Shown here in pieces: positions 35,286 to 44,451 of a stretch of 64,000 nt of DNA (its first letter is position 1; every line of letters begins with the position of its first letter). The DNA is from Gelidibacter sp035515035 (lineage in GTDB: Bacteria; Bacteroidota; Bacteroidia; Flavobacteriales; Flavobacteriaceae), in the NCBI RefSeq assembly GCF_035515035.1, contig NZ_DATJCA010000152.1, positions 53,544 to 117,543 on the forward strand, written 5' to 3'. A program made the translations under genes and the position numbers. A model generated the notes under the pieces. The model did no database searches, had not been told where the DNA came from, and saw nothing but the letters and a program-made list of their open reading frames with translations.

Positions 35286-37520
35286 TTACAATTGAATAAT
35301 TTGAGGTTTTCCAATCAGCGTAAAATCAAGGTGTTTTTTAACTAAATCTGTATTTTTCACCTTTACCACCACTTCTTCACCAAGTTGATAACTTACACCG
35401 GATTTTTTCCCAATCAATGCATATTCTGTCTCATCAAATTCATAATGATCATCAGTCATATCCCTTACAGATACCATACCCTCACATTTATTGGAAATGA
35501 TTTCCACATAAATTCCCCAGTCGGTCACGCCAGAAATAACTCCCACAAATTCTTCGTTTTTATGGTTTTCCATATACTTGATCTGCATGTATTTTATAGA
35601 ATCACGTTCTGCTTTGGTAGAGAGGTTTTCCATATTACTGGAATGGTTACATTTTTCCTCATAGATAGCTTCATTTGCCGATTTTGCGCCATCAAGATAA
35701 TGTTGCAATAACCGGTGAACCATCACATCAGGATACCTACGGATAGGAGATGTAAAATGTGTATAATAATCAAACGCCAAACCATAATGCCCGATGTTGT
35801 GCGTCGTATATTCCGCTTTGCTCATCGTTCTGATGGTCAAGGTATCCACTAAGTTTTGTTCCTTTTTACCCTGAACATCGCGTAATAATCCGTTTAAGGA
35901 AGAAGCAATACTACTGCGATCCTTGAAATTTAATTTATATCCAAATTTCGAAACAACCCCTTGAAGTGTCGCTAATTTTGTGGCATCTGGCTCATCATGC
36001 ACACGGTACACAAAAGTCTTTTTTGGGGATTGTTTGCCTATAAATTCGGCTACCTTCTTATTGGCCAGCAACATGAATTCTTCAATCAACTTATTGGCAT
36101 CTTGACTGGTCTTAAAAAACACCCCTATCGGATTGGCCTCTTCGTCCAGATCAAACTTCACTTCTACTTTATCAAATGAAATAGCACCTTCTCTCATACG
36201 TTTACCGCGCATGATCTTTGCCATTTCATCCATTTTTAAAATAGCGTAGCCTACGTTTTTGTCCGCTTGATATTCTTTTCCTTCAATAGCAATGTCTTGA
36301 GGAATTAGCGTATCAATGGAAGAGATATCCTTTTGTGAAGGACTATTTGTATTGTTTTCAATAATGGCTTGTGCTTCTTCGTAAGAAAAACGTGCATCAC
36401 TGTAAGTGACCGTTCTTCCAAACCATTGTTCCTTAATCTCTGCCTCATCATTCATCTTAAACACAGCCGAAAACGTATATTTTTCTTCATTAGGTCTTAA
36501 GGAACAGGCATTATTGGAAAGAACTTCAGGAAGCATTGGCACCACTCTATCCACTAAATACACCGAAGTTGCGCGTTCATAGGCTTCATCATCCAAGATT
36601 GTGCCTTCTTGCACATAATGGGATACGTCAGCAATATGGATTCCTATTTCATATAAGCCATTATCCAATACTTCAAAGGATAAGGCATCATCGAAATCTT
36701 TGGCATCTTTTGGATCAATGGTAAACGTGAGCGCTTTTCGCATGTCGCGACGCTTGGCAATTTCATCTGGACTGATGGAGGTATCCAAGGAATTGGCATA
36801 GTCTTCAACATCCTGAGGAAATTCGTAAGGTAACCCGTATTCCGCTAAAATGGCGTGGATTTCAGTATTGTGTTCTCCAGGTTTTCCCAACACTTTTAAT
36901 ACAGCTCCTTTAGGTGAATCTTCGCCTTTTTCCCAACTTTCTAGAGAGACAAGCACAACATCACCATCTTCAGCTTTATTGATTTTATTGATCGGCACAA
37001 AAATATCGGTGTACATTTTGGTACTATTGACCACTACAAAAGCATAATTATCGTGAATTTGGATAACACCCACATATTCACTTTTGGCACGTTTGATAAT
37101 ATTGGTGATTTCACCTTCAAATTTTCCTTTTTTCCGACGTTTATAGGCATAAAATTCCACCTCATCGCCATTTAAAGCCTTATTGATGTTATTTGAAGCG
37201 ATATAGACATCTTCGTCAAAGTCTGGACTAATGATATATCCTGACCCTCTTGAGGCCATATCCAAAATTCCTGTATGATATTCTGTAGTAACAACGGCCT
37301 TAAATTTGCCACGTTCTGTTTCTTCAATTTCCTTTTTAGCCAGGAGTTCTTGAAGTTTTTTTATGATTTGATTTCTGCTAGAAGCATCATCCACCTCAAG
37401 TTTAGCAGCAATTTGTTTGTAATTGAAGGATTGATTTCTATCTTTTTTTAAAATACTTAGAATTGTATTTGTTAGGTTAGAGATCTTATTTGATGATCCC
37501 TTTCTTCTTTTTTTTGTCAT
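35286..37520 (-). CDS. rnr: ribonuclease R
   Basis: A 744-residue 3'-5' exoribonuclease. The domain order is an N-terminal helix-turn-helix-like part, two cold-shock domains, an RNB catalytic domain with the Asp cluster DPKDAKDFDDALSFE (about 270-284), and a C-terminal S1 domain (EFVGVISGVTDWGIYVE near 650). It degrades structured RNA and takes part in rRNA and tmRNA quality control. Its start codon borders the gene-free kilobase interpreted as oriC. Confidence 0.93.
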   Translation of the reverse strand: MTKKRRKGSSNKISNLTNTILSILKKDRNQSFNYKQIAAKLEVDDASSRNQIIKKLQELLAKKEIEETERGKFKAVVTTEYHTGILDMASRGSGYIISPDFDEDVYIASNNINKALNGDEVEFYAYKRRKKGKFEGEITNIIKRAKSEYVGVIQIHDNYAFVVVNSTKMYTDIFVPINKINKAEDGDVVLVSLESWEKGEDSPKGAVLKVLGKPGEHNTEIHAILAEYGLPYEFPQDVEDYANSLDTSISPDEIAKRRDMRKALTFTIDPKDAKDFDDALSFEVLDNGLYEIGIHIADVSHYVQEGTILDDEAYERATSVYLVDRVVPMLPEVLSNNACSLRPNEEKYTFSAVFKMNDEAEIKEQWFGRTVTYSDARFSYEEAQAIIENNTNSPSQKDISSIDTLIPQDIAIEGKEYQADKNVGYAILKMDEMAKIMRGKRMREGAISFDKVEVKFDLDEEANPIGVFFKTSQDANKLIEEFMLLANKKVAEFIGKQSPKKTFVYRVHDEPDATKLATLQGVVSKFGYKLNFKDRSSIASSLNGLLRDVQGKKEQNLVDTLTIRTMSKAEYTTHNIGHYGLAFDYYTHFTSPIRRYPDVMVHRLLQHYLDGAKSANEAIYEEKCNHSSNMENLSTKAERDSIKYMQIKYMENHKNEEFVGVISGVTDWGIYVEIISNKCEGMVSVRDMTDDHYEFDETEYALIGKKSGVSYQLGEEVVVKVKNTDLVKKHLDFTLIGKPQIIQL

Positions 37521-38033
37521 TTATTTTATAATGTAATCTTATTGAATTTCTAAAGTTAGCGAAATTCAGTTATTCGTAACTTAATTAAAGGAGAAGATTG
37601 GTAATTAAGTTTTACAAAACTACGTTTTTAATATGAATTTATTCGTATTTAAGCATAAGTTAACGAAAAAATGCTCTTAAAATAATGTAAACCTCTATTA
37701 TTTAATAGGACTTTAATAGAATTTAGTTCAATATAAACATTGATGATCTTGCCTTGGCTAATCTGTATTTCAGTAAAATAAAGACCTTTTGAATTGTTAG
37801 AAACACAATGTGAATGTCCTTTTTCTCTGAAACCAATTGGACTTTATTTCTAAAGGACGTGGATTATTTGAGTGCTGAACCCCCGTTCAATTCTATTTTC
37901 AATAAATTCAGATGTGGAATTTGAGAATAACCACAGGATCTCCATAGCTAAGTATTATAATTTTGACTCTTTACCGCTGTTTCTTTGGGAATAGGATTTC
38001 AATAAAATGGCTCAGATTTGGATATAAAAACAG

Positions 38034-38042
38034 TTATCCACA
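38034..38042 (+). other. perfect DnaA box
   Basis: TTATCCACA is identical to the bacterial DnaA box consensus. It stands at the left edge of the AT-rich tract in the candidate origin. Confidence 0.75.
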
Positions 38043-38090
38043 TTTATATATATAATAATCAGTTTTTATTAAAATTTAAAAAAAATAATG
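38041..38090. other. AT-rich tract, possible DNA unwinding element
   Basis: Fifty bases beginning CATTTATATATATAATAATC and continuing as T and A runs, with almost no G or C. It lies directly next to the perfect DnaA box, the arrangement expected of a duplex unwinding element. Confidence 0.5.
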
Positions 38091-38555
38091 GTGGTTATGA
38101 TAGCTTGTTAATAACCGTTATAACTTTATTCGGTTTTACTTTGGAATGTGGTTATTGACAATCCATCAAGGAGTAGTTAACATGTTATATAGAAGGAACT
38201 CATTGATTATAAAGCTTAGTCCAATAGTTATCAACAACTGTCCATAACTGGACTGAACATCATATTCCCTATAAGATTATTGATTTTTTATGTTCATAGC
38301 GCCTCATTTTATGGTGATAACTGAACAGCAAAAAATGGGTTAAATTTTAGGCTCTATGGTTTATGTCCTTGGTTGCAAAAAAAAATGGAATTTGGAAATA
38401 TTTCTATTAGAAATTAGCCACAAGATATCAACAGGTAATGAAGAGAAGTTTGCCAATTGTTAACAACGCTTAAAGGTGCTGATATAGTAGTACAAATATA
38501 TCTTTTTATTAAGGTGCATTTACTAACTTTATCGGCTAAACAAAATACATTAAAA

Positions 38556-38990
38556 ATGAGAATTTCAATTGGTAATGATCACGCGGGAACCGAATATAAA
38601 CAAGCTGTTATAAAGCACCTGGAAAAGAAAGGATATACCGTTAATAATTATGGTACCAACAGTAATGATAGTGTGGACTATCCAGATTTTGTGCACCCTG
38701 TAGCTAAGGATGTGGAAGATAAAACAGTTACTTACGGAATTATTATCTGCGGCAGCGGGAATGGCGCCAATATGACGGCAAATAAGCATCAAGGTGTCCG
38801 ATCTGCCTTATGTTGGACTAAGGAGATTGTCGCTTTGGCTAGACAACATAACGACGCGAATATTTTGAGTATTCCTTCACGATTTACAGCATTGCCCCAA
38901 GTGCTTGAAATGGTAGATACCTTTTTAGATACGGCGTTTGAAGGCGGTAGACACGAAAACCGAATTAAAAAAATTCCTGTGCAACACTAA
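38556..38990 (+). CDS. rpiB: ribose-5-phosphate isomerase B
   Basis: A 144-residue RpiB/LacA/LacB-family isomerase interconverting ribulose-5-phosphate and ribose-5-phosphate. It shows IGNDHAGTEYK at residues 4-14, VDYPDFVHPVAKDV near 42-55 and the GSGNGANMTANKHQGVR active-site segment near 68-84. In this the position usually held by the catalytic Cys follows as CGSGNG (Cys about 67). The frame is open back to a TTG at 38457, but the ATG at 38556 matches family N-termini and length. It is the first gene right of the candidate origin. Confidence 0.93.
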   Translation: MRISIGNDHAGTEYKQAVIKHLEKKGYTVNNYGTNSNDSVDYPDFVHPVAKDVEDKTVTYGIIICGSGNGANMTANKHQGVRSALCWTKEIVALARQHNDANILSIPSRFTALPQVLEMVDTFLDTAFEGGRHENRIKKIPVQH

Positions 38991-39085
38991 TTTAGTGTCG
39001 CAACTCTTCGACTAATTATATAAAGGATTTAAAATAGGTTGTTTTTTATTTTTTAACCGATAGACCAGATCTTATAAGATAGCTC

Positions 39086-39529
39086 ATGCTAAACATCAAA
39101 ACCAAAACTTTCAAAGAGCTTTCCATTGACGAGCTTTACGCCATTTTACAATTGCGAAGCGAAATTTTTGTAGTAGAGCAAAATTGTGTCTACCAAGATA
39201 TTGATGGTAAGGACCAAAATGCCTTACATGTTATGGGGTTTAAAAATGATCAATTAGTTGCCTATACACGTCTTTTTAAACCCAATGATTATTTTGAGTT
39301 TGCAAGCATAGGAAGGATTCTGGTTAAAGCGGGAGAACGACATTTAAACTACGGTTATGATATTATGAAAGCTTCTATACAGGTCATTAAAGAGGTCTAT
39401 GACGAAACTAAAATTAAAATTTCTGCACAGACCTATTTGAAGCGCTTTTATAATAATTTAGGATTTGTAGAAGTTGGTGAGGGCTATCTGGAAGATGGGA
39501 TTCCTCATATTGGGATGCTAAAAAGTTAA
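39086..39529 (+). CDS. GNAT family N-acetyltransferase (ElaA-like)
   Basis: A 147-residue protein of the ElaA branch of GNAT acetyltransferases. It shows LYAILQLRSEIFVVEQNCVY near residues 16-35, DGKDQNALHVMG, and the acetyl-CoA region IGRILVKAGERHLNYG near 79-94 followed by AQTYLKRFYNNLGFVEVG. The substrate is unknown. Its 3' end overlaps the convergent OmpA-family gene by 4 bp. Confidence 0.88.
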   Translation: MLNIKTKTFKELSIDELYAILQLRSEIFVVEQNCVYQDIDGKDQNALHVMGFKNDQLVAYTRLFKPNDYFEFASIGRILVKAGERHLNYGYDIMKASIQVIKEVYDETKIKISAQTYLKRFYNNLGFVEVGEGYLEDGIPHIGMLKS

Positions 39530-40359
39530 TTGACTTCGTTCACATAAGTTACTAAAATTTCTACGCGTCGGTCATATTTTGCTTCGCCTCCAAGTGGAAA
39601 TTTACGTCGCATCCCCACATATTTCATACGCCTCGGATCCACGCCTTTTTTAGCCAAATAATTATAAATATATTGCGCTCTAGCTAAGGATAAATTTCGT
39701 TTTTTAGTTTTTCTATCAATGGCGTCCCTACTGTTTTGCGTGCAGCATACGTGGCCTTGAATAGTAAAATAAATATCCTCTCTTTTGAGCAGTACTTTAG
39801 AAATTTCTTCCAAGGTTTTTATAGATTCAGGAAGTAAATAGCTGTAACCTGTTTTAAAGAGAATATTATCCAATAGAATATAGTCCCCAATCTTTATATC
39901 TCCTGCCAAAGTTTCACTGGCAGTTTTTGTTTTGGTGACAATTTCAGGTCTCGGAGGAAAAAATGGGGTTACAATAATTTCCACTTTTCGGTTCAATCCC
40001 CTTATTTTACTAACATCTTCTTCTTTGATGAGTTTTAGTAAGATTTTTCCTTTGCCATCTACATTTGTGATAATGGATTCATCAAACTCATTATTTGAAA
40101 AGATGGTTTTAATGCTGTTGGCCCTATTCTGCGAGAGGACCAAATTATATTCCGCACTGCCCCGATCGTCCGTAAAGCCATAGATGGAAATTTTCTCGAT
40201 GTCTAAGGATTCAATATCTGATAGAAATAATAATAATCTGCTGTGTTCGGTATCGGATACATCGTAAGCATCCGTTTTAAAAAATACCTCGTGCTTCAAT
40301 TCTTCTTGTGCCCAGATAATTTGGGAGAAAAGAAAACCTAAGAAGAAGATTTTTTGCAT
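39526..40359 (-). CDS. protein with two tandem OmpA-like domains
   Basis: A 277-residue exported protein (signal peptide about 1-17, ending IIWAQ). Two OmpA C-terminal-like domains follow. The first, at about 25-115, contains KISIYGFTDDRGSAEYNLVL and SQNRANSIK. The second, at about 150-275, contains FTIQGHVCC and LSLARAQYIYNYLAKKGVD. Both resemble peptidoglycan-binding OmpA domains, and the second has two adjacent Cys in the loop after GHV. There is no beta-barrel part, so it is probably periplasmic and binds the cell wall. Confidence 0.85.
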   Translation of the reverse strand: MQKIFFLGFLFSQIIWAQEELKHEVFFKTDAYDVSDTEHSRLLLFLSDIESLDIEKISIYGFTDDRGSAEYNLVLSQNRANSIKTIFSNNEFDESIITNVDGKGKILLKLIKEEDVSKIRGLNRKVEIIVTPFFPPRPEIVTKTKTASETLAGDIKIGDYILLDNILFKTGYSYLLPESIKTLEEISKVLLKREDIYFTIQGHVCCTQNSRDAIDRKTKKRNLSLARAQYIYNYLAKKGVDPRRMKYVGMRRKFPLGGEAKYDRRVEILVTYVNEVN

Positions 40360-40430
40360 AGTTTAGTCTCTTGAAAGATTAAATATAACTAATTTTTCAA
40401 GAATCTCATTTTCTTATCGATGTATGGAAT

Positions 40431-42065
40431 TTATTGAAGATAACTTAGATAAGTAGATGGATTTTTAAGGATTTCAGCACTTTTTTTGATTTCTGTATTA
40501 TGGGCAATATAATAGGCGTACATCCCTTCTCTATAAAAATAGCGTTTTACGATCTCTTCTGCCAATAAACCCATGAGTTGTGTTTTGTTGGCATCAATTG
40601 CTTCTGATTTATAGGTATTGAGTGTTTTTAATAAGGTATTGTATTGTGTATCAATCACACTGTTTAATGCTTCTTCCTTGGCGACTAAAAGGGCATCGTC
40701 AAATGCTTTTTCGGTTTTGGTCTCAAACGTAAAATTATTTGATTTCAAGAACTCTTTAAAGGCATTGAAATCCGCATCCGTCAATTCAAAGGTTTTTAAA
40801 TCAGTGACTTGATGGGAATAATAATATTGCGTTGCAAAGTCGAAAATGAGGTTTTCGTTGACAATGGCACTTGTAATAGGACTTAATTTAGTAATACCAA
40901 GTTCCACATCAGGCTGGATCCCGCCACCATCATAAACCGTTCTCCCACGTTTGGTTTTGAAGGCCGTATAATTTTCGGTTTTTACACGTGTGGCCTTGCC
41001 CAGTTCATCTCTATTCCAATAATCCAAAGACTGGATACAGCGTCCTGAAGGCGTATAATAACGTGAGATTGTAATTTTTAATTGCGTGCCATAAACCAAG
41101 GGTTTTGGACGTTGTACCAAACCTTTTCCAAAACTTCTTGCACCTACAACCACTGCTCTATCCAAATCCTGTAAGGCGCCGGCAACAATTTCACTTGCTG
41201 AGGCACTTTTGCCATCAATGAGGACCACTACTGGAATTTCTGTGTCAATTGGCTCCTTTTGGGTATAATAGGTTTTATTGTATTTATCTACTTTTGATTT
41301 TGTGGTCACTACCAATTGATTTTGAGGGACAAAAATATTGGTCACATTTACAGCTTCATTCAATAAACCTCCCAAATTTCCCCTAAGGTCTAAAACAATC
41401 TGTTTTGCCCCTTGGGTTTTCAAATCTCTTATGGCTTTAATGGTTTCTGACGAGGCTTTTTCATTGAATTTACGCAATACGAGATACCCCGTTTTATCAT
41501 CAATCATAGAATAATGTGGAACGGCATGAATTTCTACGGCTTCACGTTTAATGGATGCCGTTTGGGTTTTTCCTTGGCGGACATAAGTTACATCTACTGT
41601 TGTTCCTGCAGTGCCTTGCAATAAGTTACCGGCATCATCGCTAAAATCTGCAACCACGGTATTATCTACCTTGATGATCTCATCACCTGCCTTTAATCCC
41701 GCCTTATCTGCTGGAAAACCTTTATAAGGCTCTATGATGACCAGTTTATCCTTTAAAGTCAATACACTGGCTCCAATGCCTGTATAATCACCAGTATTGT
41801 TAATTCTTGATGCTTCTACATCCTGTTCATTATAAAAATTGGTATAAGGATCCAAATCCTGGAGCATACTTTTAATGGCCGTATCCATCAAATCTGCCGG
41901 ATTTGTTTCGTCAACATAATTCATATTGACTTCTTTAAATAGCGTTGTAAAAATTTCTATTTGTTTGGCAATTTCAAAGAAATCATTTTTAAATGCGGAT
42001 CCGGTGATAAATAAAACACCTATAAAAATAGGGAGCACTATCTTTTTGGTCAATAATTTTTTCAT
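40431..42065 (-). CDS. S41 family C-terminal processing peptidase
   Basis: A 544-residue exported Ser protease of the CtpA/Prc type. N-terminal hydrophobic anchor (about 9-24), PDZ domain (about 85-165), and the S41 catalytic domain with LDLRGNLGGLL near 225-235. The catalytic Ser291 lies in KSASASEIVAG and the catalytic Lys314 in SFGKGLVQ. A ~130-residue helical C-terminal tail follows. It cleaves C-termini of envelope or misfolded proteins. It is 17 bp downstream of rnpA and probably cotranscribed. Confidence 0.92.
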   Translation of the reverse strand: MKKLLTKKIVLPIFIGVLFITGSAFKNDFFEIAKQIEIFTTLFKEVNMNYVDETNPADLMDTAIKSMLQDLDPYTNFYNEQDVEASRINNTGDYTGIGASVLTLKDKLVIIEPYKGFPADKAGLKAGDEIIKVDNTVVADFSDDAGNLLQGTAGTTVDVTYVRQGKTQTASIKREAVEIHAVPHYSMIDDKTGYLVLRKFNEKASSETIKAIRDLKTQGAKQIVLDLRGNLGGLLNEAVNVTNIFVPQNQLVVTTKSKVDKYNKTYYTQKEPIDTEIPVVVLIDGKSASASEIVAGALQDLDRAVVVGARSFGKGLVQRPKPLVYGTQLKITISRYYTPSGRCIQSLDYWNRDELGKATRVKTENYTAFKTKRGRTVYDGGGIQPDVELGITKLSPITSAIVNENLIFDFATQYYYSHQVTDLKTFELTDADFNAFKEFLKSNNFTFETKTEKAFDDALLVAKEEALNSVIDTQYNTLLKTLNTYKSEAIDANKTQLMGLLAEEIVKRYFYREGMYAYYIAHNTEIKKSAEILKNPSTYLSYLQ

Positions 42066-42082
42066 AATCTTAGTCTCAAAAA

Positions 42083-42466
42083 TTAGGGTTTTGGGAGGGA
42101 TTGTTGTTTTAAAAAAGCGTCCATCAGCGTATTCATTTTTTTTGAAACGGTTTCAAAATCGGTTTGGGTCTTACCAATGTACAAAATCATAAACGCATAT
42201 TGATCAGGAATGTTGTTAAAATACTTCGATTTATTAAGGCGATAAGCCTCTCTCATCAAGCGTTTTATTCTGTTCCTATCCACCGCTTTTTTGAAATTCC
42301 GTTTGCTAACCGAAACACCTGCCTTTATTTTTACAGGCGTGTCAAAATTGGTCTTTAAATAGACCAATCGTAAGGGATAAGCAACAACAGAGTTGCCTTC
42401 AGAAAATAGCTTTTCAATAAGCTTTTGACCTTTAAGTTTTTCTATTTTTTTATACGACTGATCCAT
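42083..42466 (-). CDS. rnpA: ribonuclease P protein component
   Basis: A 127-residue basic protein, the RNase P protein that helps the catalytic RNA mature tRNA 5' ends. The RNR signature is AVDRNRIKRLMREAYR near residues 61-76, preceded by SVSKRNFKKA. In many bacteria rnpA lies beside rpmH and dnaA at the origin. Here it is with an S41 peptidase gene about 4 kb from the candidate oriC, and no rpmH is present. Confidence 0.93.
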   Translation of the reverse strand: MDQSYKKIEKLKGQKLIEKLFSEGNSVVAYPLRLVYLKTNFDTPVKIKAGVSVSKRNFKKAVDRNRIKRLMREAYRLNKSKYFNNIPDQYAFMILYIGKTQTDFETVSKKMNTLMDAFLKQQSLPKP

Positions 42467-42494
42467 AGGACATCAAAGGTAAGGCTTTGTGGAA

Positions 42495-42527
42495 TAAAAA
42501 AACCGCCTGTTGGAAGCGGTTTTTTAT
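42495..42527 (-). terminator. terminator after the M1 peptidase gene
   Basis: AAAAAACCGC pairs with GCGGTTTTTT around a 9-base loop. In minus-strand sense the second arm ends in a T run. It separates the M1 peptidase gene (end 42543) from rnpA. Confidence 0.82.
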
Positions 42528-42542
42528 AAGTGAGTGCGTTGA

Positions 42543-44447
42543 TTAATTAATTTTTAGCACATTATTTTCTCTGTTGACATCTGCCATATATCCTCTCGGA
42601 TCAATGGTGATGGACGTTATAGCACTTTTAGGTTTGTCAATTTCAAAAGTATAGAATGAATGTGCCCAAGCCCAATTTGGTAAAACTGTTGTTGTATTGG
42701 GTGTTGGTTTAACGCCTCTAGTCATTCGTAATGGAATATGGTAGGCTGCTTTTGAACCATCGGCATAACTTATTTCTACATCCAATGGCATTGGCATTAA
42801 TCCAATACGTTCAAAGGTCACGGTTGTTTTATTGCCCTCAGAATCTACATTCTTTACCGCATAATCAATGGTGTTTGTAGTTTGGGTCCAATCGGTTAAG
42901 TACCAATCCAATTCCATCCCTGAAACTTTTTCGGCAATCCTAATGAAATCCATAGGTTTTGGATGCTTAAAGGCCCATTCTTTATAATATTGCTTAAGGG
43001 TTTTATCTAAATTTTCTTCGCCTATGATATAGCCCAACTGACTTAGAAATATGGATCCTTTACTATAAGATGCAATAGAGAATGCGCGATTATAGGCGTA
43101 CCGATCAGAATGGGTGCTTTGTGGTTGTTCCCTATCAGAATTGGCCAATGAAATATAAGAACGGTATGATCCAGTAAACGGATTATCGCTATTGGTGCCC
43201 GTAATGGCATCTAACGCTCTATCTTGAATATAGGTAGTAAAACCTTCATCCATCCAAGAATGTTTATTCTCATTGCTCGCCAATACAAATTGGAACCAGC
43301 TATGTGCTAATTCATGCGCCGTCACGCCTATCAAACCACTGATGGTACCTTCACCAACAATAAGGGTGCACATTCCGTATTCCATGCCCCCATCACCACC
43401 TTGTATCACGGAATATTGATCGTAAGGATAGTCGCCAACGTGGGTGCTGAAATACTGCATCAATTGCTCTGTAACAGGTTGTAATATTTTCCAGTTTTCT
43501 AGATTGGCCGCTGGCATCGTTTTTTTATATAAAAAATGCAAAAGCGGTCCATTCTCAACCTGAAGTGTGTCATGGATATATTCCGGATCTGCAGCCCAGG
43601 TAAAATCGTGAACGTTTGGTGCTTTAAAATGCCAGGTCAAGGTTTTTCCTTTTTGTTTTTTTACGGTTCCAGTTTCATAACCGTGCCCAATTTCATTCGG
43701 GTTTTGAAGATATCCTGTGCCACCAATAGTATAATTTTTATCGATGGTGATTTTGACATCAAAGTCTCCCCATACTCCATAAAACTCTCTCGCAATATAC
43801 GGATCGGCATGCCATCCTTCGTCATCATATTCTGCTAATTTAGGATACCATTGCGACATGGATAATGCCACCCCTTCTTTATTGTTTCTTCCAGAACGGC
43901 GGATTTGGACAGGCACTTGGGCATCAAAAACCATATCAAAAGTGGTCTTTTCTCCCGGTTGGATCGGTTTGTCCAAAGTAACGATCAAAATGGTGCCCTG
44001 TGTTTCATGACGGACTTTCTTGCCATCCTGAGTCAAGGAAGTCACGTTGATATATCCTATTTCATCCGGACTTAATTTACTGATTCTACTTTCATAAATG
44101 GGAGCTGCTTTGGTGCCTAGATTATTCACCATTCGCCCATCAGGATCTGGAATGCTTTGTAATCTGGCATCCATTTCACTATTCGGTTGAAAGGCATTTG
44201 GATACAAATGATAAAATACCCGATCTAAAACATCAGGTGAATTATTGGTATATACCAATTTTTGCGTACCTGTATATTTGTAGGTTTTGACATCCATATC
44301 AATAGCCATAGTATAGTCCACATGTTGTTGCCAATAATGTGGTTTTGAAGATGGTGGTGTCTCGTTTTGGGAATGGCCTTTGGTAAGCGGCATTAACAAA
44401 AGCAAACTAAGACTTAATGCAATACTGATTTTCATTTTAAATACCAT
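42543..44447 (-). CDS. M1 family zinc metallopeptidase (aminopeptidase N-like)
   Basis: A 634-residue exported gluzincin (signal peptide ending KGHSQ near residue 27). The zinc site is complete: HELAH (378-382) and E401 in WMDEGF. The GxMEN-type substrate motif is GGMEYG (about 353-358), so the usual Asn is Tyr, as in several non-classical M1 members. A second ATG at 44435 would give a tighter signal peptide. It follows the S8 protease gene by 4 bp and is likely cotranscribed with it. Confidence 0.9.
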   Translation of the reverse strand: MVFKMKISIALSLSLLLLMPLTKGHSQNETPPSSKPHYWQQHVDYTMAIDMDVKTYKYTGTQKLVYTNNSPDVLDRVFYHLYPNAFQPNSEMDARLQSIPDPDGRMVNNLGTKAAPIYESRISKLSPDEIGYINVTSLTQDGKKVRHETQGTILIVTLDKPIQPGEKTTFDMVFDAQVPVQIRRSGRNNKEGVALSMSQWYPKLAEYDDEGWHADPYIAREFYGVWGDFDVKITIDKNYTIGGTGYLQNPNEIGHGYETGTVKKQKGKTLTWHFKAPNVHDFTWAADPEYIHDTLQVENGPLLHFLYKKTMPAANLENWKILQPVTEQLMQYFSTHVGDYPYDQYSVIQGGDGGMEYGMCTLIVGEGTISGLIGVTAHELAHSWFQFVLASNENKHSWMDEGFTTYIQDRALDAITGTNSDNPFTGSYRSYISLANSDREQPQSTHSDRYAYNRAFSIASYSKGSIFLSQLGYIIGEENLDKTLKQYYKEWAFKHPKPMDFIRIAEKVSGMELDWYLTDWTQTTNTIDYAVKNVDSEGNKTTVTFERIGLMPMPLDVEISYADGSKAAYHIPLRMTRGVKPTPNTTTVLPNWAWAHSFYTFEIDKPKSAITSITIDPRGYMADVNRENNVLKIN

Positions 44448-44451
44448 TTAA

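Larger units (their letters stand above)
37921..38470. other. oriC: candidate chromosomal replication origin (oriC)
   Basis: Within the 1-kb gene-free space between rnr and rpiB are one perfect DnaA box (TTATCCACA, 38034-38042), two 8-of-9 boxes (TTATCAACA 38228-38236, TTAGCCACA 38414-38422) and several 7-of-9 boxes in both orientations (37927-37935, 38106-38114, 38147-38155, 38152-38160, 38239-38247, 38425-38433). The perfect box abuts a 50-bp AT-rich tract (38041-38090) suited to unwinding. mnmG, rnpA and two parS-like sites lie nearby. dnaA is not in the window, so the call is based on sequence pattern only. Confidence 0.65.

Noticed and set aside
38457..38555. N-terminal extension of rpiB from the TTG at 38457
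   Set aside because: The extension runs into the candidate origin region, does not match RpiB N-termini, and the ATG at 38556 gives the normal family length.
42467..42494. rpmH expected next to rnpA
   Set aside because: The bases beyond the rnpA start are the M1 peptidase terminator and no 50-residue ribosomal protein L34 frame is present on either strand here.
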